Source of the DNA: JAAYUH01 sp964640995
GTDB taxonomy: Bacteria > Caldisericota > Caldisericia > B22-G15
Length of the DNA: 64,000 nt
NCBI GenBank assembly: GCA_964640995.1
Contig: CAZXJJ010000001.1
Coordinates: 465,171-529,170 of the forward strand
Reading direction: 5' to 3'
The translations under genes were made by a program, and so were the position numbers. Each line of letters opens with the position of its first letter. Position 1 is the first letter of the stretch. The notes below the pieces were generated by a model. It did not search any database. It was not told where the DNA came from and was given only the letters and a program-made list of their open reading frames with translations. This document shows, piece by piece, positions 1 through 8,123 of this stretch.

Positions 1-224
1 ATTTATTTTGCAGAAAAGATTAGAGAGGTTATACTTCAAATTGTTCCGGAAATTGAAGTAAAATTAATAAATATTTTTGAAGAAAAAGATGAAGTTGAAA
101 AAAGGGTGTTGTTTACGATTGTATTGTTAATAAAACACCATTAAAATCATTCTTTTTAGATAAGGAGAATTTTAAAAGAGAGGTTTTAGAAGCATTAAGT
201 AAGAAAGATGATTTATGCCTTTAA
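1..224 (+). pseudogene. C-terminal fragment of an unrecognised protein, frameshifted
   Basis: The window opens inside a gene. Frame 1 reads a charged, helix-rich segment (EKIREVILQIVPEIEVKL, then EEKDEVEK) to about position 100 and then runs into a stop at 133-135. From about 107 the third frame continues sensibly (VVYDCIVNKTPLKSFFLDKE, then a helix ending ALSKKDDLCL) to a TAA at 222-224. Adding one base in the A6 (98-103) or G3 (104-106) run joins the two parts. The stop overlaps the ATG of the next gene at 215, as in a translationally coupled pair. The joined protein vaguely resembles a small alpha/beta, thioredoxin-like C-terminus, but I do not recognise the family. Either a real frameshift mutation or a homopolymer sequencing error fits. 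Confidence 0.5.
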
Positions 225-713
225 CACCTTTTCACATTGGATCAACAGGACTTCTTGGACTGATTTTCAAAAAATATTTTGATATTTTCTCTTTGGTTAT
301 ATCAAGTGTCATAGTTGATTTAGAACCTATAATTGTTATTGTTTTTTAATCTAAATTACCCTATTCATGGATTTTTCCATTCTTTTATTGGTTGCTCGAT
401 AATTCTAATAATTTTATCAATATTAATCTATTTTAATAGGAAAAAGGTTGAAAAATTTTTGTTCAAATTCAAAATCAAAGAAACTCTAAGTTTCAGAAAA
501 ATTTTTATTTCATCTCTAATTGGTATTTATTCACATATTATTTTAGATTCCTTTTTATATCAAGATATGAAACCCTTTTATCCCTCGAGTTTTAACCCTT
601 TCCTTAATTTGTTTTCCTTTTTAGAGATTTATTTAATTGCAGGTATAAACTTGGTATTATTCTTGATTTTTTACCTTATTTATTTTATTTCCAAAAAGAA
701 TTTTAACACTTGA
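215..713 (+). pseudogene. Small polytopic membrane protein (hydrolase-like family), frameshifted
   Basis: ATG at 215 starts MPLTPFHIGSTGLLG and reads to VDLEPIIVIVF before a TAA at 347-349. Without interruption in meaning, a second frame continues with NLNYPIHGFFHSFIG to 713. Removing one T from the T6 run at 342-347 restores a single protein of about 165 residues. The motifs PFHxG near the N-terminus, SxxxDLEP, HGxxHSF and a later SHIILDSFLYQDMKPFYP are the conserved His/Asp pattern of a family of small inner-membrane putative metal-dependent hydrolases. Several hydrophobic helices are visible. Function is unknown. The reading frame is open on both sides of the lesion, so decay is recent or the shift is a sequencing artefact. 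Confidence 0.6.
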
Positions 714-738
714 AATTGGGTTCTTATCTTTATAAAAT
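710..738 (+). promoter_or_regulatory. Candidate sigma-70 promoter for metG
   Basis: TTGAAA at 710-715 is followed after 17 nt by TAAAAT at 733-738. It lies about 35 nt before the metG ATG, and a Shine-Dalgarno AAGGAGG lies between. Similarity to consensus only. Confidence 0.4.
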
Positions 739-772
739 ACACTCATAAAGATATCTTTAAGGAGGATTTGGA

Positions 773-2650
773 ATGAAGAAATTTTACTTAACTACTCCAA
801 TTTACTATGTCAATGATGAACCACATATAGGCCATGTTTATACAACAACAATTGCAGATATAATTGCAAGAGAGAAGAGAAAACTCGGTTTTGATGTGCT
901 TTTTTCAACAGGAACAGATGAGAATGCAAGCAAAGTTAAAAAAGTTGCTCAAGAAAAAGGAATTGATACAAAAATATTTGTTGATATGCTTTCAGAAAGT
1001 TTTAGAAAAGCATTTAATGAGTTTAATATATCTTATGATGAATTTATAAGAACAACTGAAAAGAGACATGAGAAAGTCGTTCAATATTTTTTCAATACAT
1101 TAAAAGAAAATGGATTTATTTATAAAGGAATTTATGAAGGTTGGTATTGTATTTTTGATGAGACATTTTTCTCTCAAGATGAAATTAAAGAGGGCAATAT
1201 TTGTCCCGTTTGTAATAGATCGCTTGAATATATAAAAGAAGAAGATTATTTCTTTGCTCTCTCCAAATTTCAAGATGTTCTTCTTAAGCATTATCTTGAA
1301 AACCCAAAATTTGTTGAACCTGAATCAAGATATAATGAAATGCTTTCACTTATAAAGAGTGGTCTCAGAGATATTTCAATTACAAGAAGAGGAATTGGTT
1401 GGGGAATTCCAGTGCCTCAAGAAAAAAATTCAACAATCTATGTATGGTTTGATGCTTTGATAAACTATGTAACAGTTGCTGGATTTTTAGAAAATGAAGA
1501 AAGTTTCAAAAAATATTGGCCAGCAGATCTTCATCTTATTGGAAAAGATATAACAAGATTTCATACAATTATTTGGCCTGCAATGCTTTTGGGGGTTGGA
1601 CTTCCTCTTCCAGAAAAAATTTATGCTCATGGATTTTGGCTTTCACATGGAGAGAAGATGAGTAAATCAAAAGGGAATTTTATAAAACCAGACGAGGTTA
1701 TAAAGTGGTTTATGGAAAAATCAAAAGCTGATAAAGATATTGCTGTTGATGTTTTTAGATATTACATTCTAAGAGATATGACTTTTGGAGAAGATGGAAA
1801 CTTTTCATATGATTCATATATAACAAGATATAATAGTGAACTTGCAAATGATCTTGGAAATTTGCTTTATAGAACTCTTAATATGGGATTTAAATATTTT
1901 AATGGAAATCTTTCAGGAAATTTTGATAATTCAATTTATGAAATTTTTGAAAAAGAGTTTGATGAGATTATAAATCTTTATGAAAACCTTAAACTATCTG
2001 ATGTTCCAATAAAAATAAATAATCTCGCAAATGTTTTAAACAAATACATTGATACAAAAGCACCATGGAATCTTTATAAAGAAAATAAAGATGAGTGTGA
2101 AAAAGTTTTATCAACTGTTTTTCATGGAATTTATACAATTGTCAATTTAATATCACCAATATTAATAACATCTTCAAAGAAATTTTTATATGCTTTAGGT
2201 AAAGATGAAGATGGAACACTTATAAAAGAGAAAATATTTCCTTGGAAAGTAGAGTTTAATTTAAGAGAGATTATTCCAATATTTCCAAGAATTGAAGAAG
2301 AAAAAGACAAAGTAGAAATAAAAGAGAGTTATATAACAATAGAAGATTTTAAAAAACTTGACATTAGAGTCGCGGAGATAATTGAGGCTAAAAGAGTGAA
2401 AGATTCAAAAAAACTTATTGAAATAAAAATAAAAATTGAGAATGAAGTTAGAACTGTTGTTGCAGGAATTGGCGAACACTATTCAGATGAGGAGTTAGTT
2501 GGTAAAAAGATTATTGTTTTAAAAAATCTTGAACCCAAAAAACTTAAAGGAATTTTAAGTGAAGGAATGCTTCTTGCTGCATCAAAGAATGGAAAACTAT
2601 CTCTTTTAACAGTTGACAAAGATATAGATACAGGCGCAAAAATATCATGA
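773..2650 (+). CDS. metG: Methionyl-tRNA synthetase
   Basis: Charges tRNA-Met with methionine in the cytoplasm. The 625-residue protein shows the class I signatures: the HIGH box as PHIGH near residue 18 and KMSKS near residues 294-298. A CPVC half zinc knuckle lies around residue 145. After the anticodon-binding helical domain, a C-terminal EMAP/Trbp-like tRNA-binding domain (about residues 520-625, starting IEDFKKLDIRVAEI) provides dimerisation and tRNA affinity, as in many bacterial MetRS. The start is fixed by an AGGAGG Shine-Dalgarno about 6 nt upstream. It is the first gene of a tight run with the MntA/HepT pair and the CDF exporter; its TGA overlaps the next ATG. Confidence 0.97.
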   Translation: MKKFYLTTPIYYVNDEPHIGHVYTTTIADIIAREKRKLGFDVLFSTGTDENASKVKKVAQEKGIDTKIFVDMLSESFRKAFNEFNISYDEFIRTTEKRHEKVVQYFFNTLKENGFIYKGIYEGWYCIFDETFFSQDEIKEGNICPVCNRSLEYIKEEDYFFALSKFQDVLLKHYLENPKFVEPESRYNEMLSLIKSGLRDISITRRGIGWGIPVPQEKNSTIYVWFDALINYVTVAGFLENEESFKKYWPADLHLIGKDITRFHTIIWPAMLLGVGLPLPEKIYAHGFWLSHGEKMSKSKGNFIKPDEVIKWFMEKSKADKDIAVDVFRYYILRDMTFGEDGNFSYDSYITRYNSELANDLGNLLYRTLNMGFKYFNGNLSGNFDNSIYEIFEKEFDEIINLYENLKLSDVPIKINNLANVLNKYIDTKAPWNLYKENKDECEKVLSTVFHGIYTIVNLISPILITSSKKFLYALGKDEDGTLIKEKIFPWKVEFNLREIIPIFPRIEEEKDKVEIKESYITIEDFKKLDIRVAEIIEAKRVKDSKKLIEIKIKIENEVRTVVAGIGEHYSDEELVGKKIIVLKNLEPKKLKGILSEGMLLAASKNGKLSLLTVDKDIDTGAKIS

Positions 2651-2943
2651 TTATGAAAACATCGGAAGATATAAAAAAAATTTTATTAGAAAATAATCAA
2701 ATTCTAAAAGAAAAATATAAAGTTAAAACTTTAGCCATATTTGGTTCTTATGTAAGAGGTGAACAAAAAAAGAGTAGTGATATAGATATTTTAGTTGAAT
2801 TTGAACAACCTGTTGGTTTTTTGTTTTTCCATCTTGAAAGATATCTTGAAGAAATTTTAGGTATAAAAGTTGATTTAGTAACTATTGATGCCATAAAGCC
2901 AAATAGAGTTAAATACATTCTTAAAGATTTAATTTATGTTTAG
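2647..2943 (+). CDS. MntA-like nucleotidyltransferase (antitoxin)
   Basis: A 98-residue minimal nucleotidyltransferase. The signature GSx10DxD is complete (Gly33-Ser34, Asp45, Asp47). In characterised MntA/HepT systems this enzyme adds AMP to the tyrosine of the HEPN toxin and silences it. Here it is followed, with an 8-nt overlap, by exactly such a HEPN gene, so the pair should be read as a type VII-like toxin-antitoxin module. The start overlaps the metG stop (ATGA), which suggests translational coupling to an essential gene; a second in-frame ATG at 2653 is an alternative start. The family and pairing are established; activity is inferred. Confidence 0.85.
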   Translation: MIMKTSEDIKKILLENNQILKEKYKVKTLAIFGSYVRGEQKKSSDIDILVEFEQPVGFLFFHLERYLEEILGIKVDLVTIDAIKPNRVKYILKDLIYV

Positions 2944-3277
2944 AAGAAACTGGAAGTTATGTATTGAGAATATATTAGAATCAAAAAATTTAATAGAGGA
3001 ATATAACAAAAATTATACTTTTGATGATTTTTTAAAAGATAGAAAGACAATCGATGCGGTTTTAAGAAACCTTGAAATAATTGGTAAAGCCTCAAGATAT
3101 ATACCCTCTGAAATAAAAAATAAGAATAAAGACATAGATTGGATTGGCATACAAGGATTAAGAAATAGAATTACACATGAATATTTTTGTTTAAGTTATC
3201 AAATTATATGGATAATCATAAAAAATGAATTAAAAATAATCAAAGAAAAGCTAAAAGAGGTTCTTAATAATGCATGA
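2936..3277 (+). CDS. HepT-like HEPN RNase toxin (DUF86)
   Basis: A 113-residue, all-helical HEPN protein. It carries the RNase motif Rx4HxY as Arg76, His81 and Tyr83 (RNRITHEY). In studied HepT toxins Arg and His catalyse RNA cleavage, and the motif Tyr is the site AMPylated by MntA. All three residues are intact, so the toxin looks functional. It overlaps the upstream MntA gene and the downstream CDF gene by 8 nt each. The codon use matches the neighbours, so there is no sign of very recent acquisition. Being wedged between metG and an exporter gene is unusual for a selfish module. Confidence 0.85.
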   Translation: MFRRNWKLCIENILESKNLIEEYNKNYTFDDFLKDRKTIDAVLRNLEIIGKASRYIPSEIKNKNKDIDWIGIQGLRNRITHEYFCLSYQIIWIIIKNELKIIKEKLKEVLNNA

Positions 3278-4166
3278 GCATCATAAAGATTTAAAAGAAA
3301 GAAATTTGTTGATAGTTATAGGAATAAATTTATTTATCTTTATTTCTGAACTTTTTGGGGGAATTTTCTCAAAAAGTTTATCACTTCTGTCAGATTCATT
3401 TCACAATCTATTAGATACTCTATCAATAATAATTTCTCTTATTGCAATAAGATTTTCTAAAAGAGAAAACTCTTATGAATTTACATTTGGAGGAAAAAGG
3501 GCAGAAATTTTAGCATCTCTTTTAAATTCAATTTTCCTATTTATTGTAACTTTTTTTCTTTTGAAAGAAGCAATTTCAAGAATTATAAATCCACAGAATA
3601 TCAATTTAAATTTAATGCTTATAATCGCTATAATTGGACTTTTACTTAATGGAATGTCAGTTTTTCTTTTAAGAAAATTATCAAAAGAGAGTATCAACAT
3701 AAGGTCATCATATCTTCATCTCTTAATGGATACTTTATCTTCTGTTGCTGTTGTAATTGGTGGAACAATAATGATGATTTTTAAAATTTTCTGGATTGAT
3801 CCTCTCTTAACTCTTTTGATAGTTCTATATATTTTAAAAGAAGCATTTGAAATTTTCTTTAAATCAATAAAAATTTTACTTGAAGGAACACCTCAAGGAA
3901 TTGATTTTGAAAAGTTAAAATTTGAACTTGAGAACGTAGAAGGAGTATCAAATCTTCATCATGTTCACATTTGGCAACTTGATGAGAAAAATTTTCTTTT
4001 CGAAGGTCATATTGAACTTAAAAAAGATTATCCTGTAAGTAAGGCAGATGAAATAAGAGCTAAAGCACAGGATATTTTAAAAGATAAATTCAATATAAAT
4101 CACTCAACAATTCAAATAGAATTTAATGGATGTTGTGAAAAAGATCTAATAAAGAAAAAGCATTAA
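3270..4166 (+). CDS. Cation diffusion facilitator (Zn2+/Cd2+-type efflux protein)
   Basis: A 298-residue CDF antiporter that exports divalent metal against protons across the inner membrane. Six hydrophobic segments precede a cytoplasmic ferredoxin-like C-terminal domain (from about residue 205, with HHVHIW and a later EGHIEL). Metal site residues are visible as HNLLD in TM2 and HLLMD in TM5; the HD-HD set is typical of Zn/Cd transporters such as ZitB and CzcD. A His-containing N-terminus (MHEHH) fits a zinc role. It overlaps the HEPN toxin gene by 8 nt and ends the operon, facing the macrodomain gene tail to tail with only 3 nt between. Confidence 0.9.
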   Translation: MHEHHKDLKERNLLIVIGINLFIFISELFGGIFSKSLSLLSDSFHNLLDTLSIIISLIAIRFSKRENSYEFTFGGKRAEILASLLNSIFLFIVTFFLLKEAISRIINPQNINLNLMLIIAIIGLLLNGMSVFLLRKLSKESINIRSSYLHLLMDTLSSVAVVIGGTIMMIFKIFWIDPLLTLLIVLYILKEAFEIFFKSIKILLEGTPQGIDFEKLKFELENVEGVSNLHHVHIWQLDEKNFLFEGHIELKKDYPVSKADEIRAKAQDILKDKFNINHSTIQIEFNGCCEKDLIKKKH

Positions 4167-4169
4167 AGT

Positions 4170-4718
4170 TTAACTCTCCTCCATTGCTTCTACAAATAAG
4201 TTTGGTATTTCATCTCCAATTCCAATAAGTCGAACAAGTTTAATAGTTGTTTCTCTATTTTTTAAATATTCCTTAACTGTTTTATAAATAATTTCTGTTC
4301 CTTTCTTTTTTGGGAAACCAAAAATTCCGCAACTTACTGCTGGTATTGAAATTGATTGAAGTAAATTTTCAGTTGCAACTTGAAGTGCAGATTCAATTGC
4401 CATCTTTAACTTCTCTTCTTCATCACCCTCTCCCCATACAGGACCAACTGTGTGAATAACATATTTACATGGTAAATTTCCTGCTGTAGTAAGAACTGCC
4501 TCTCCTGTTTTTAGAGGTCCTCTTGATTCAATTATTTTATTACTTTCTTCCTGTATAATAAATCCACCTTTTCTTACAATTGCACCAGCAACTCCCCCTC
4601 CATGTGATAAATGTTTATTTGCTGCATTAACTATTGTATCAGTTTTTTCCTCAGTTATATCACCCATAACAACTTGAATTGTTTTTCCATCAAAGTTTTC
4701 CTCTTTGATAACTTTCAT
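4170..4718 (-). CDS. Macrodomain protein (ADP-ribose / O-acetyl-ADP-ribose hydrolase)
   Basis: A single macrodomain of 182 residues. The ADP-ribose-binding signatures are clear: GDIT (residues 19-22), NAAN (31-34), the glycine-rich GGGVAGAI (40-47) and the phosphate loop SCGIFGFP in the second half. Relatives such as YmdB and MacroD remove O-acetyl groups from ADP-ribose or ADP-ribose from proteins; others dephosphorylate ADP-ribose-1''-phosphate. It is 14 nt downstream of a 2H phosphoesterase gene on the same strand with its own SD (GGAGAT). The pairing suggests a role in processing ADP-ribose cyclic phosphate, see findings. Confidence 0.9.
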   Translation of the reverse strand: MKVIKEENFDGKTIQVVMGDITEEKTDTIVNAANKHLSHGGGVAGAIVRKGGFIIQEESNKIIESRGPLKTGEAVLTTAGNLPCKYVIHTVGPVWGEGDEEEKLKMAIESALQVATENLLQSISIPAVSCGIFGFPKKKGTEIIYKTVKEYLKNRETTIKLVRLIGIGDEIPNLFVEAMEES

Positions 4719-4732
4719 AAATCTCCTCCGAA

Positions 4733-5281
4733 TTAAAAAATTAAATCTTTAATTGATTTATAAATTGGACCTTCTGGTGTTAATTTTGATTCAAAAAATG
4801 TTATTTTATTTAAATAAAATGGTTTTATTTCAAATTTTTCATTTAAAAGTTTTTTAATGTCTTCTTCAAATAACATATCTTTTACCCTTCCAATAGTTAA
4901 ATGAGGTACAAATTCCTCTTTTTTTAACTTTAAAATTTTATTTAAATCTGGAAAAAGAGTTTCATAAATTTGTCTCATTTCTTTTTCACCTTGAGACACA
5001 TCTAAAAATATAACTCTTGGGGTTCTCTCATTAGGAAAAAATGAAATTTTTTTAATTTCAACTTTGAATTTATTATACTTTGTTTTATTTGATTTAACAA
5101 CTTCTATAATTTTTTCTGCTTTATTATTTTCTATTTCACCAAAGAAAAAAATTGTGAAATGAAGATTTTCTTCTTCAACCCATTTTACTCTTCCCTTTAT
5201 CTCTTTCTTAAATCTCTCTATATATGAATTTATCTCTCTTTTTGTTTCTTTTTCAAGTGGTAAAGCAAGGAAAGTTCTCAT
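4733..5281 (-). CDS. thpR: RNA 2',3'-cyclic phosphodiesterase (2H family)
   Basis: A 182-residue 2H phosphoesterase of the ThpR/LigT type. Both active-site motifs are present: HFTI (His41-Thr43) and HLTI (His127-Thr129). The family opens 2',3'-cyclic phosphates on RNA ends, and related enzymes cleave ADP-ribose 1'',2''-cyclic phosphate. The N-terminus MRTFLALPLE is typical. It is the first gene of a two-gene minus-strand unit with the macrodomain gene, and its promoter must lie in the roughly 70-bp region shared with the divergent membrane-protein gene. Confidence 0.9.
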   Translation of the reverse strand: MRTFLALPLEKETKREINSYIERFKKEIKGRVKWVEEENLHFTIFFFGEIENNKAEKIIEVVKSNKTKYNKFKVEIKKISFFPNERTPRVIFLDVSQGEKEMRQIYETLFPDLNKILKLKKEEFVPHLTIGRVKDMLFEEDIKKLLNEKFEIKPFYLNKITFFESKLTPEGPIYKSIKDLIF

Positions 5282-5306
5282 TTTTTCTATTATACAATAA
5301 AAGTGG

Positions 5307-5312
5307 TATAAT
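5307..5312 (+). promoter_or_regulatory. Candidate -10 box before the membrane-protein gene
   Basis: A perfect TATAAT lies 38 nt before the chosen ATG at 5351; no convincing -35 box is visible 17 nt upstream. Confidence 0.35.
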
Positions 5313-5350
5313 TTTAACTATAATGCTTGATACTCAAGGAGGAAAAAGTA

Positions 5351-6385
5351 ATGAAGAAAAGAATAGAGGAGTTTATTCTTAAAGTAAGTCGCGATTCTCA
5401 CAATTTTTTATTTGTTGTTAATTTAATTATTTTTATGCTTGTTGTTTCATTTATTGCACCAACTCTTAATCCAAATTTCGACCTTTTCTTAAATTTAAAT
5501 TTAAAAAATCTTTATCAAAATTTTTTAGCACAAATTAGTTCGCCTATTTTATATTTAGTTCTTTCTATTTTAATCGGAATAATATTTTATTTTGGTAATA
5601 TTCTCTTATCTTGGTTAGGATTTCCTTTAATTTTTCTTGTTTTTCTTATAATTGAATTTATAAATTTTTTATCATTTATATTTTTAAGAACTGGAGCAAT
5701 AACACTTTTAAATATGCCTAAAGGAGAGTATAAAGGTTTTGCACTTTTTTTATCTTCTCTTCCTCATACACTTTTAACTTCTTTTGGATTTTTCTTGTCC
5801 CTCGCTTTAGGATTAGCAATTCTATTATCTTTTACAACATTTATTTATAGAATTCTCAAAGATAGATTTCCGAAAGTAAAACCATTAACACTTAAAATAA
5901 TTACTTTTTCAATTTTTAATCTTCTACCACATTTGGTTCTTTTATACTTCTTTGTCAGACCTATCTTTAATGAAGTTAAACTATTTTCATTTAGAGGACC
6001 ACTTTTAATTCTTATTGTAGTTTACCTTTTCTCAATTGGAAATCATTTCTTCTCATTAATTACAAATGAATTAAAAACATATAAAGATATTAAACCAACA
6101 AAATATTTTGTATCAAAAATAAATGAGACACTTCCATATTCAATTTATGGGCTCACTTTAATATTAATTGGAATTATTCTTGAACATACCTTAGATTTTA
6201 GAGTTCTTTTACCTCTTTTAAATAAGATAAATCTTTCTCAGACACCTTTAAGAATTTTAAACATAATTTTTGGAGCAGTTTATATTGCAGCAGTTATTAT
6301 TCCATTTTGGTTTGTTTTCTTAAGATCTAAAAAATGGGCAAAGAACATTCTTTCAAAAAGAAAAGAGGTGAAAAAGAAAAAATGA
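5351..6385 (+). CDS. Polytopic membrane protein, unrecognised family
   Basis: A protein of about 344 residues, mostly hydrophobic, with roughly eight to nine predicted membrane helices separated by short basic loops. The C-terminus is strongly basic (ending KKKK). I do not recognise a family or catalytic motif. The start at 5351 is preferred over the TTG at 5327 because AAGGAGG at 5336-5342 sits 8 nt before the 5351 ATG. Its TGA overlaps the ATG of the TlpA-like lipoprotein gene, so the two are probably co-translated. A role with extracytoplasmic redox chemistry is possible but only from context. Confidence 0.75.
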   Translation: MKKRIEEFILKVSRDSHNFLFVVNLIIFMLVVSFIAPTLNPNFDLFLNLNLKNLYQNFLAQISSPILYLVLSILIGIIFYFGNILLSWLGFPLIFLVFLIIEFINFLSFIFLRTGAITLLNMPKGEYKGFALFLSSLPHTLLTSFGFFLSLALGLAILLSFTTFIYRILKDRFPKVKPLTLKIITFSIFNLLPHLVLLYFFVRPIFNEVKLFSFRGPLLILIVVYLFSIGNHFFSLITNELKTYKDIKPTKYFVSKINETLPYSIYGLTLILIGIILEHTLDFRVLLPLLNKINLSQTPLRILNIIFGAVYIAAVIIPFWFVFLRSKKWAKNILSKRKEVKKKK

Positions 6386-6939
6386 AGAAGTTTTTATTTA
6401 TATTTACAATTTTTTTAATTTTAACAATAACTCTTATATCTTGCAAAGCTAAAAATGAAAATATAAACAATTCATCTAACCAAACTCTTCCACGTAGTTT
6501 TATTGAAAAAGAAAAAAGAGTCGAGGCATATGATTTTGGTCTTTCAACTATAGATGGTGGATATATCACTTTGAATGAATTTAAAGGAAAAGTTGTTCTC
6601 CTTGATTTTTGGGCAGAGTGGTGTGGTCCATGTAAAAGAGTAACTCCTACTATAGTTTCTCTTTATAACAAATATAAAGATAAAGGATTTGTTGCAATTG
6701 GTATGAATCTTGATAATGAGAGCGATTTTGATAAAGTCATTGATTATATTAAACAGAGTAAGATAAATTATCCAATAACTATAAAAGGTTTTAATGTTGC
6801 ACAAAAATATGGTGTTAAAGGAATTCCAAGATTTTTCTTAATAGATAAAGAGGGAAAAATTGCCCTATCAATAGAAGGTGCAGTTCCAACTCTTGAAAAT
6901 GATTTAAAAAGTTCAATAGAATTTTTATTAAAGGAGTAG
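6382..6939 (+). CDS. TlpA/ResA-like thioredoxin lipoprotein
   Basis: A membrane-anchored thiol-disulfide oxidoreductase. The start at 6382 overlaps the upstream stop (ATGA) and has an AGAGGTG Shine-Dalgarno; the longer frame from 6334 would bury the signal peptide. Residues 1-20 form a lipoprotein signal ending LISC, so Cys21 is the lipidated residue. A linker follows, then an AhpC/TSA-Redoxin type thioredoxin fold with active site WCGPC (Cys80, Cys83) and a cis-Pro loop GIPRFF. Relatives reduce cytochrome c or other exported proteins. It is followed 3 nt later by a nitroreductase-family gene. Confidence 0.9.
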   Translation: MKKFLFIFTIFLILTITLISCKAKNENINNSSNQTLPRSFIEKEKRVEAYDFGLSTIDGGYITLNEFKGKVVLLDFWAEWCGPCKRVTPTIVSLYNKYKDKGFVAIGMNLDNESDFDKVIDYIKQSKINYPITIKGFNVAQKYGVKGIPRFFLIDKEGKIALSIEGAVPTLENDLKSSIEFLLKE

Positions 6940-6942
6940 GTT

Positions 6943-7455
6943 ATGATTTTAAAAGAAATTTTAGAAAGATACAGTGTGAGGAAATATCAAGATAAAGACG
7001 TACCACAAGAACTTATTCTTGAATGTCTTGAAGCAGCTCGACTTGCTCCATCAGCAAACAATAAACAACCCTGGAAATTTATAATTGTAAAAGATTTAGA
7101 GAAAAGAAAAAGAATAGGCGAGCCAACAACTTGGGCAAAGTTTATAAAAGATGCACCTGTTTTAATTGTTGGATGCATAACTGAACCGAGTTTTAAAATG
7201 GGTCGATGGTATGATAGTTCAATTTTAGATATTGGTATTGCAATGGAACATATTGCACTTCAGGCAACTCATCTTGGTCTTGGAACATGTTGGATAGGGG
7301 ACTTTGATGAAAAATTAGTTAAAGAAGTTCTTGAAATTCCTGAAAATATTAGAGTTGCTGCACTTATGACACTTGGTTATCCACTTGAAAACAAAATTCC
7401 AGAAAAGAGAAGAAAAAAACTTGAGGAGATAATATCTTTCGAAAAGTATCAATAA
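6943..7455 (+). CDS. Nitroreductase-family FMN oxidoreductase
   Basis: A 170-residue protein with the nitroreductase fold. The N-terminal RYSVRKYQ and AARLAPSANNKQPW segments bind the FMN phosphate and isoalloxazine, and GLGTCWIGDF with a late LGYP complete the pattern. Members reduce nitroaromatics, quinones, flavins or other electron acceptors with NAD(P)H; the natural substrate is not deducible here. Length is usual for the short subgroup. It follows the thioredoxin-like lipoprotein by 3 nt, probably as one transcript. Confidence 0.9.
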   Translation: MILKEILERYSVRKYQDKDVPQELILECLEAARLAPSANNKQPWKFIIVKDLEKRKRIGEPTTWAKFIKDAPVLIVGCITEPSFKMGRWYDSSILDIGIAMEHIALQATHLGLGTCWIGDFDEKLVKEVLEIPENIRVAALMTLGYPLENKIPEKRRKKLEEIISFEKYQ

Positions 7456-7487
7456 AAAGGGTTAAACATAAATGGTAAAATTAATTC

Positions 7488-8123
7488 ATGGGAAAATTTA
7501 TTGTTGCTATATGTGGAAATATAGGGGTTGGGAAATCAACACTTGCTAAGATTTTATCTAAAAAATGGGGTTTTGTAATTCTTTCTGAACCTCAAGAAAA
7601 GAACCCATTTTTAAAAAATTTTTACTCTGATCCTAAAAGATGGGCGCTTCATTCACAACTATTTTTTCTGATTCAAAGATTAAAGATTTTTGAAGAGATT
7701 GAAAAAAGAGAAGATTCAATTATAATTGATAGAACAATTTATGAAGATGCAGAAATTTTTGCAAAACTACTTCTCTCAAGGGAGGAATACAGTTTATATA
7801 GTAAAATATATAATCTTGTTAAAAGGAATTTTCCTAAGCCAAATCTTCTCATTTATATGTATGCACCAGTTGAAGTTCTATTAAAAAGAATTGAATTAAG
7901 AGGAAGAGATTATGAGAAAAATATTAAAAAAAGTTATTTGAAAAAATTGGAAAAAGCCTATGAGGAGTGGATAAAAAATTATAATCTCTCTCCAGTTTTT
8001 AGATTTGATACAACAAACATAGATATCTATAATATGTTTTTGGATATAGATAAATATATTTTTGAGATTGAAAATTATTTTTGGGAGGCAAAAAGATATG
8101 TTAAAAGAGACAGAACTAATTAA
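7488..8123 (+). CDS. Deoxynucleoside kinase family protein
   Basis: Phosphorylates deoxynucleosides (dA/dG/dC-type salvage) at the 5' position. The 211-residue protein has the P-loop GNIGVGKST at residues 10-18, the substrate-binding E near residue 33 (LSEPQEKNPF), the DRT/ERS-like motif DRTIYEDAEIFA around residue 81, and an arginine-rich LID (RIELRGRDYE). This is the dNK/dGK fold. No Shine-Dalgarno precedes the ATG. Its end overlaps the start of the R3H-ATPase gene, and tmk lies one gene downstream, so nucleotide supply genes cluster here. Substrate preference cannot be read from sequence. Confidence 0.88.
   Translation: MGKFIVAICGNIGVGKSTLAKILSKKWGFVILSEPQEKNPFLKNFYSDPKRWALHSQLFFLIQRLKIFEEIEKREDSIIIDRTIYEDAEIFAKLLLSREEYSLYSKIYNLVKRNFPKPNLLIYMYAPVEVLLKRIELRGRDYEKNIKKSYLKKLEKAYEEWIKNYNLSPVFRFDTTNIDIYNMFLDIDKYIFEIENYFWEAKRYVKRDRTN

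Noticed and set aside
5327..5350. Upstream TTG start of the membrane protein
   Set aside because: The added codons contain the AAGGAGG Shine-Dalgarno of the ATG at 5351.
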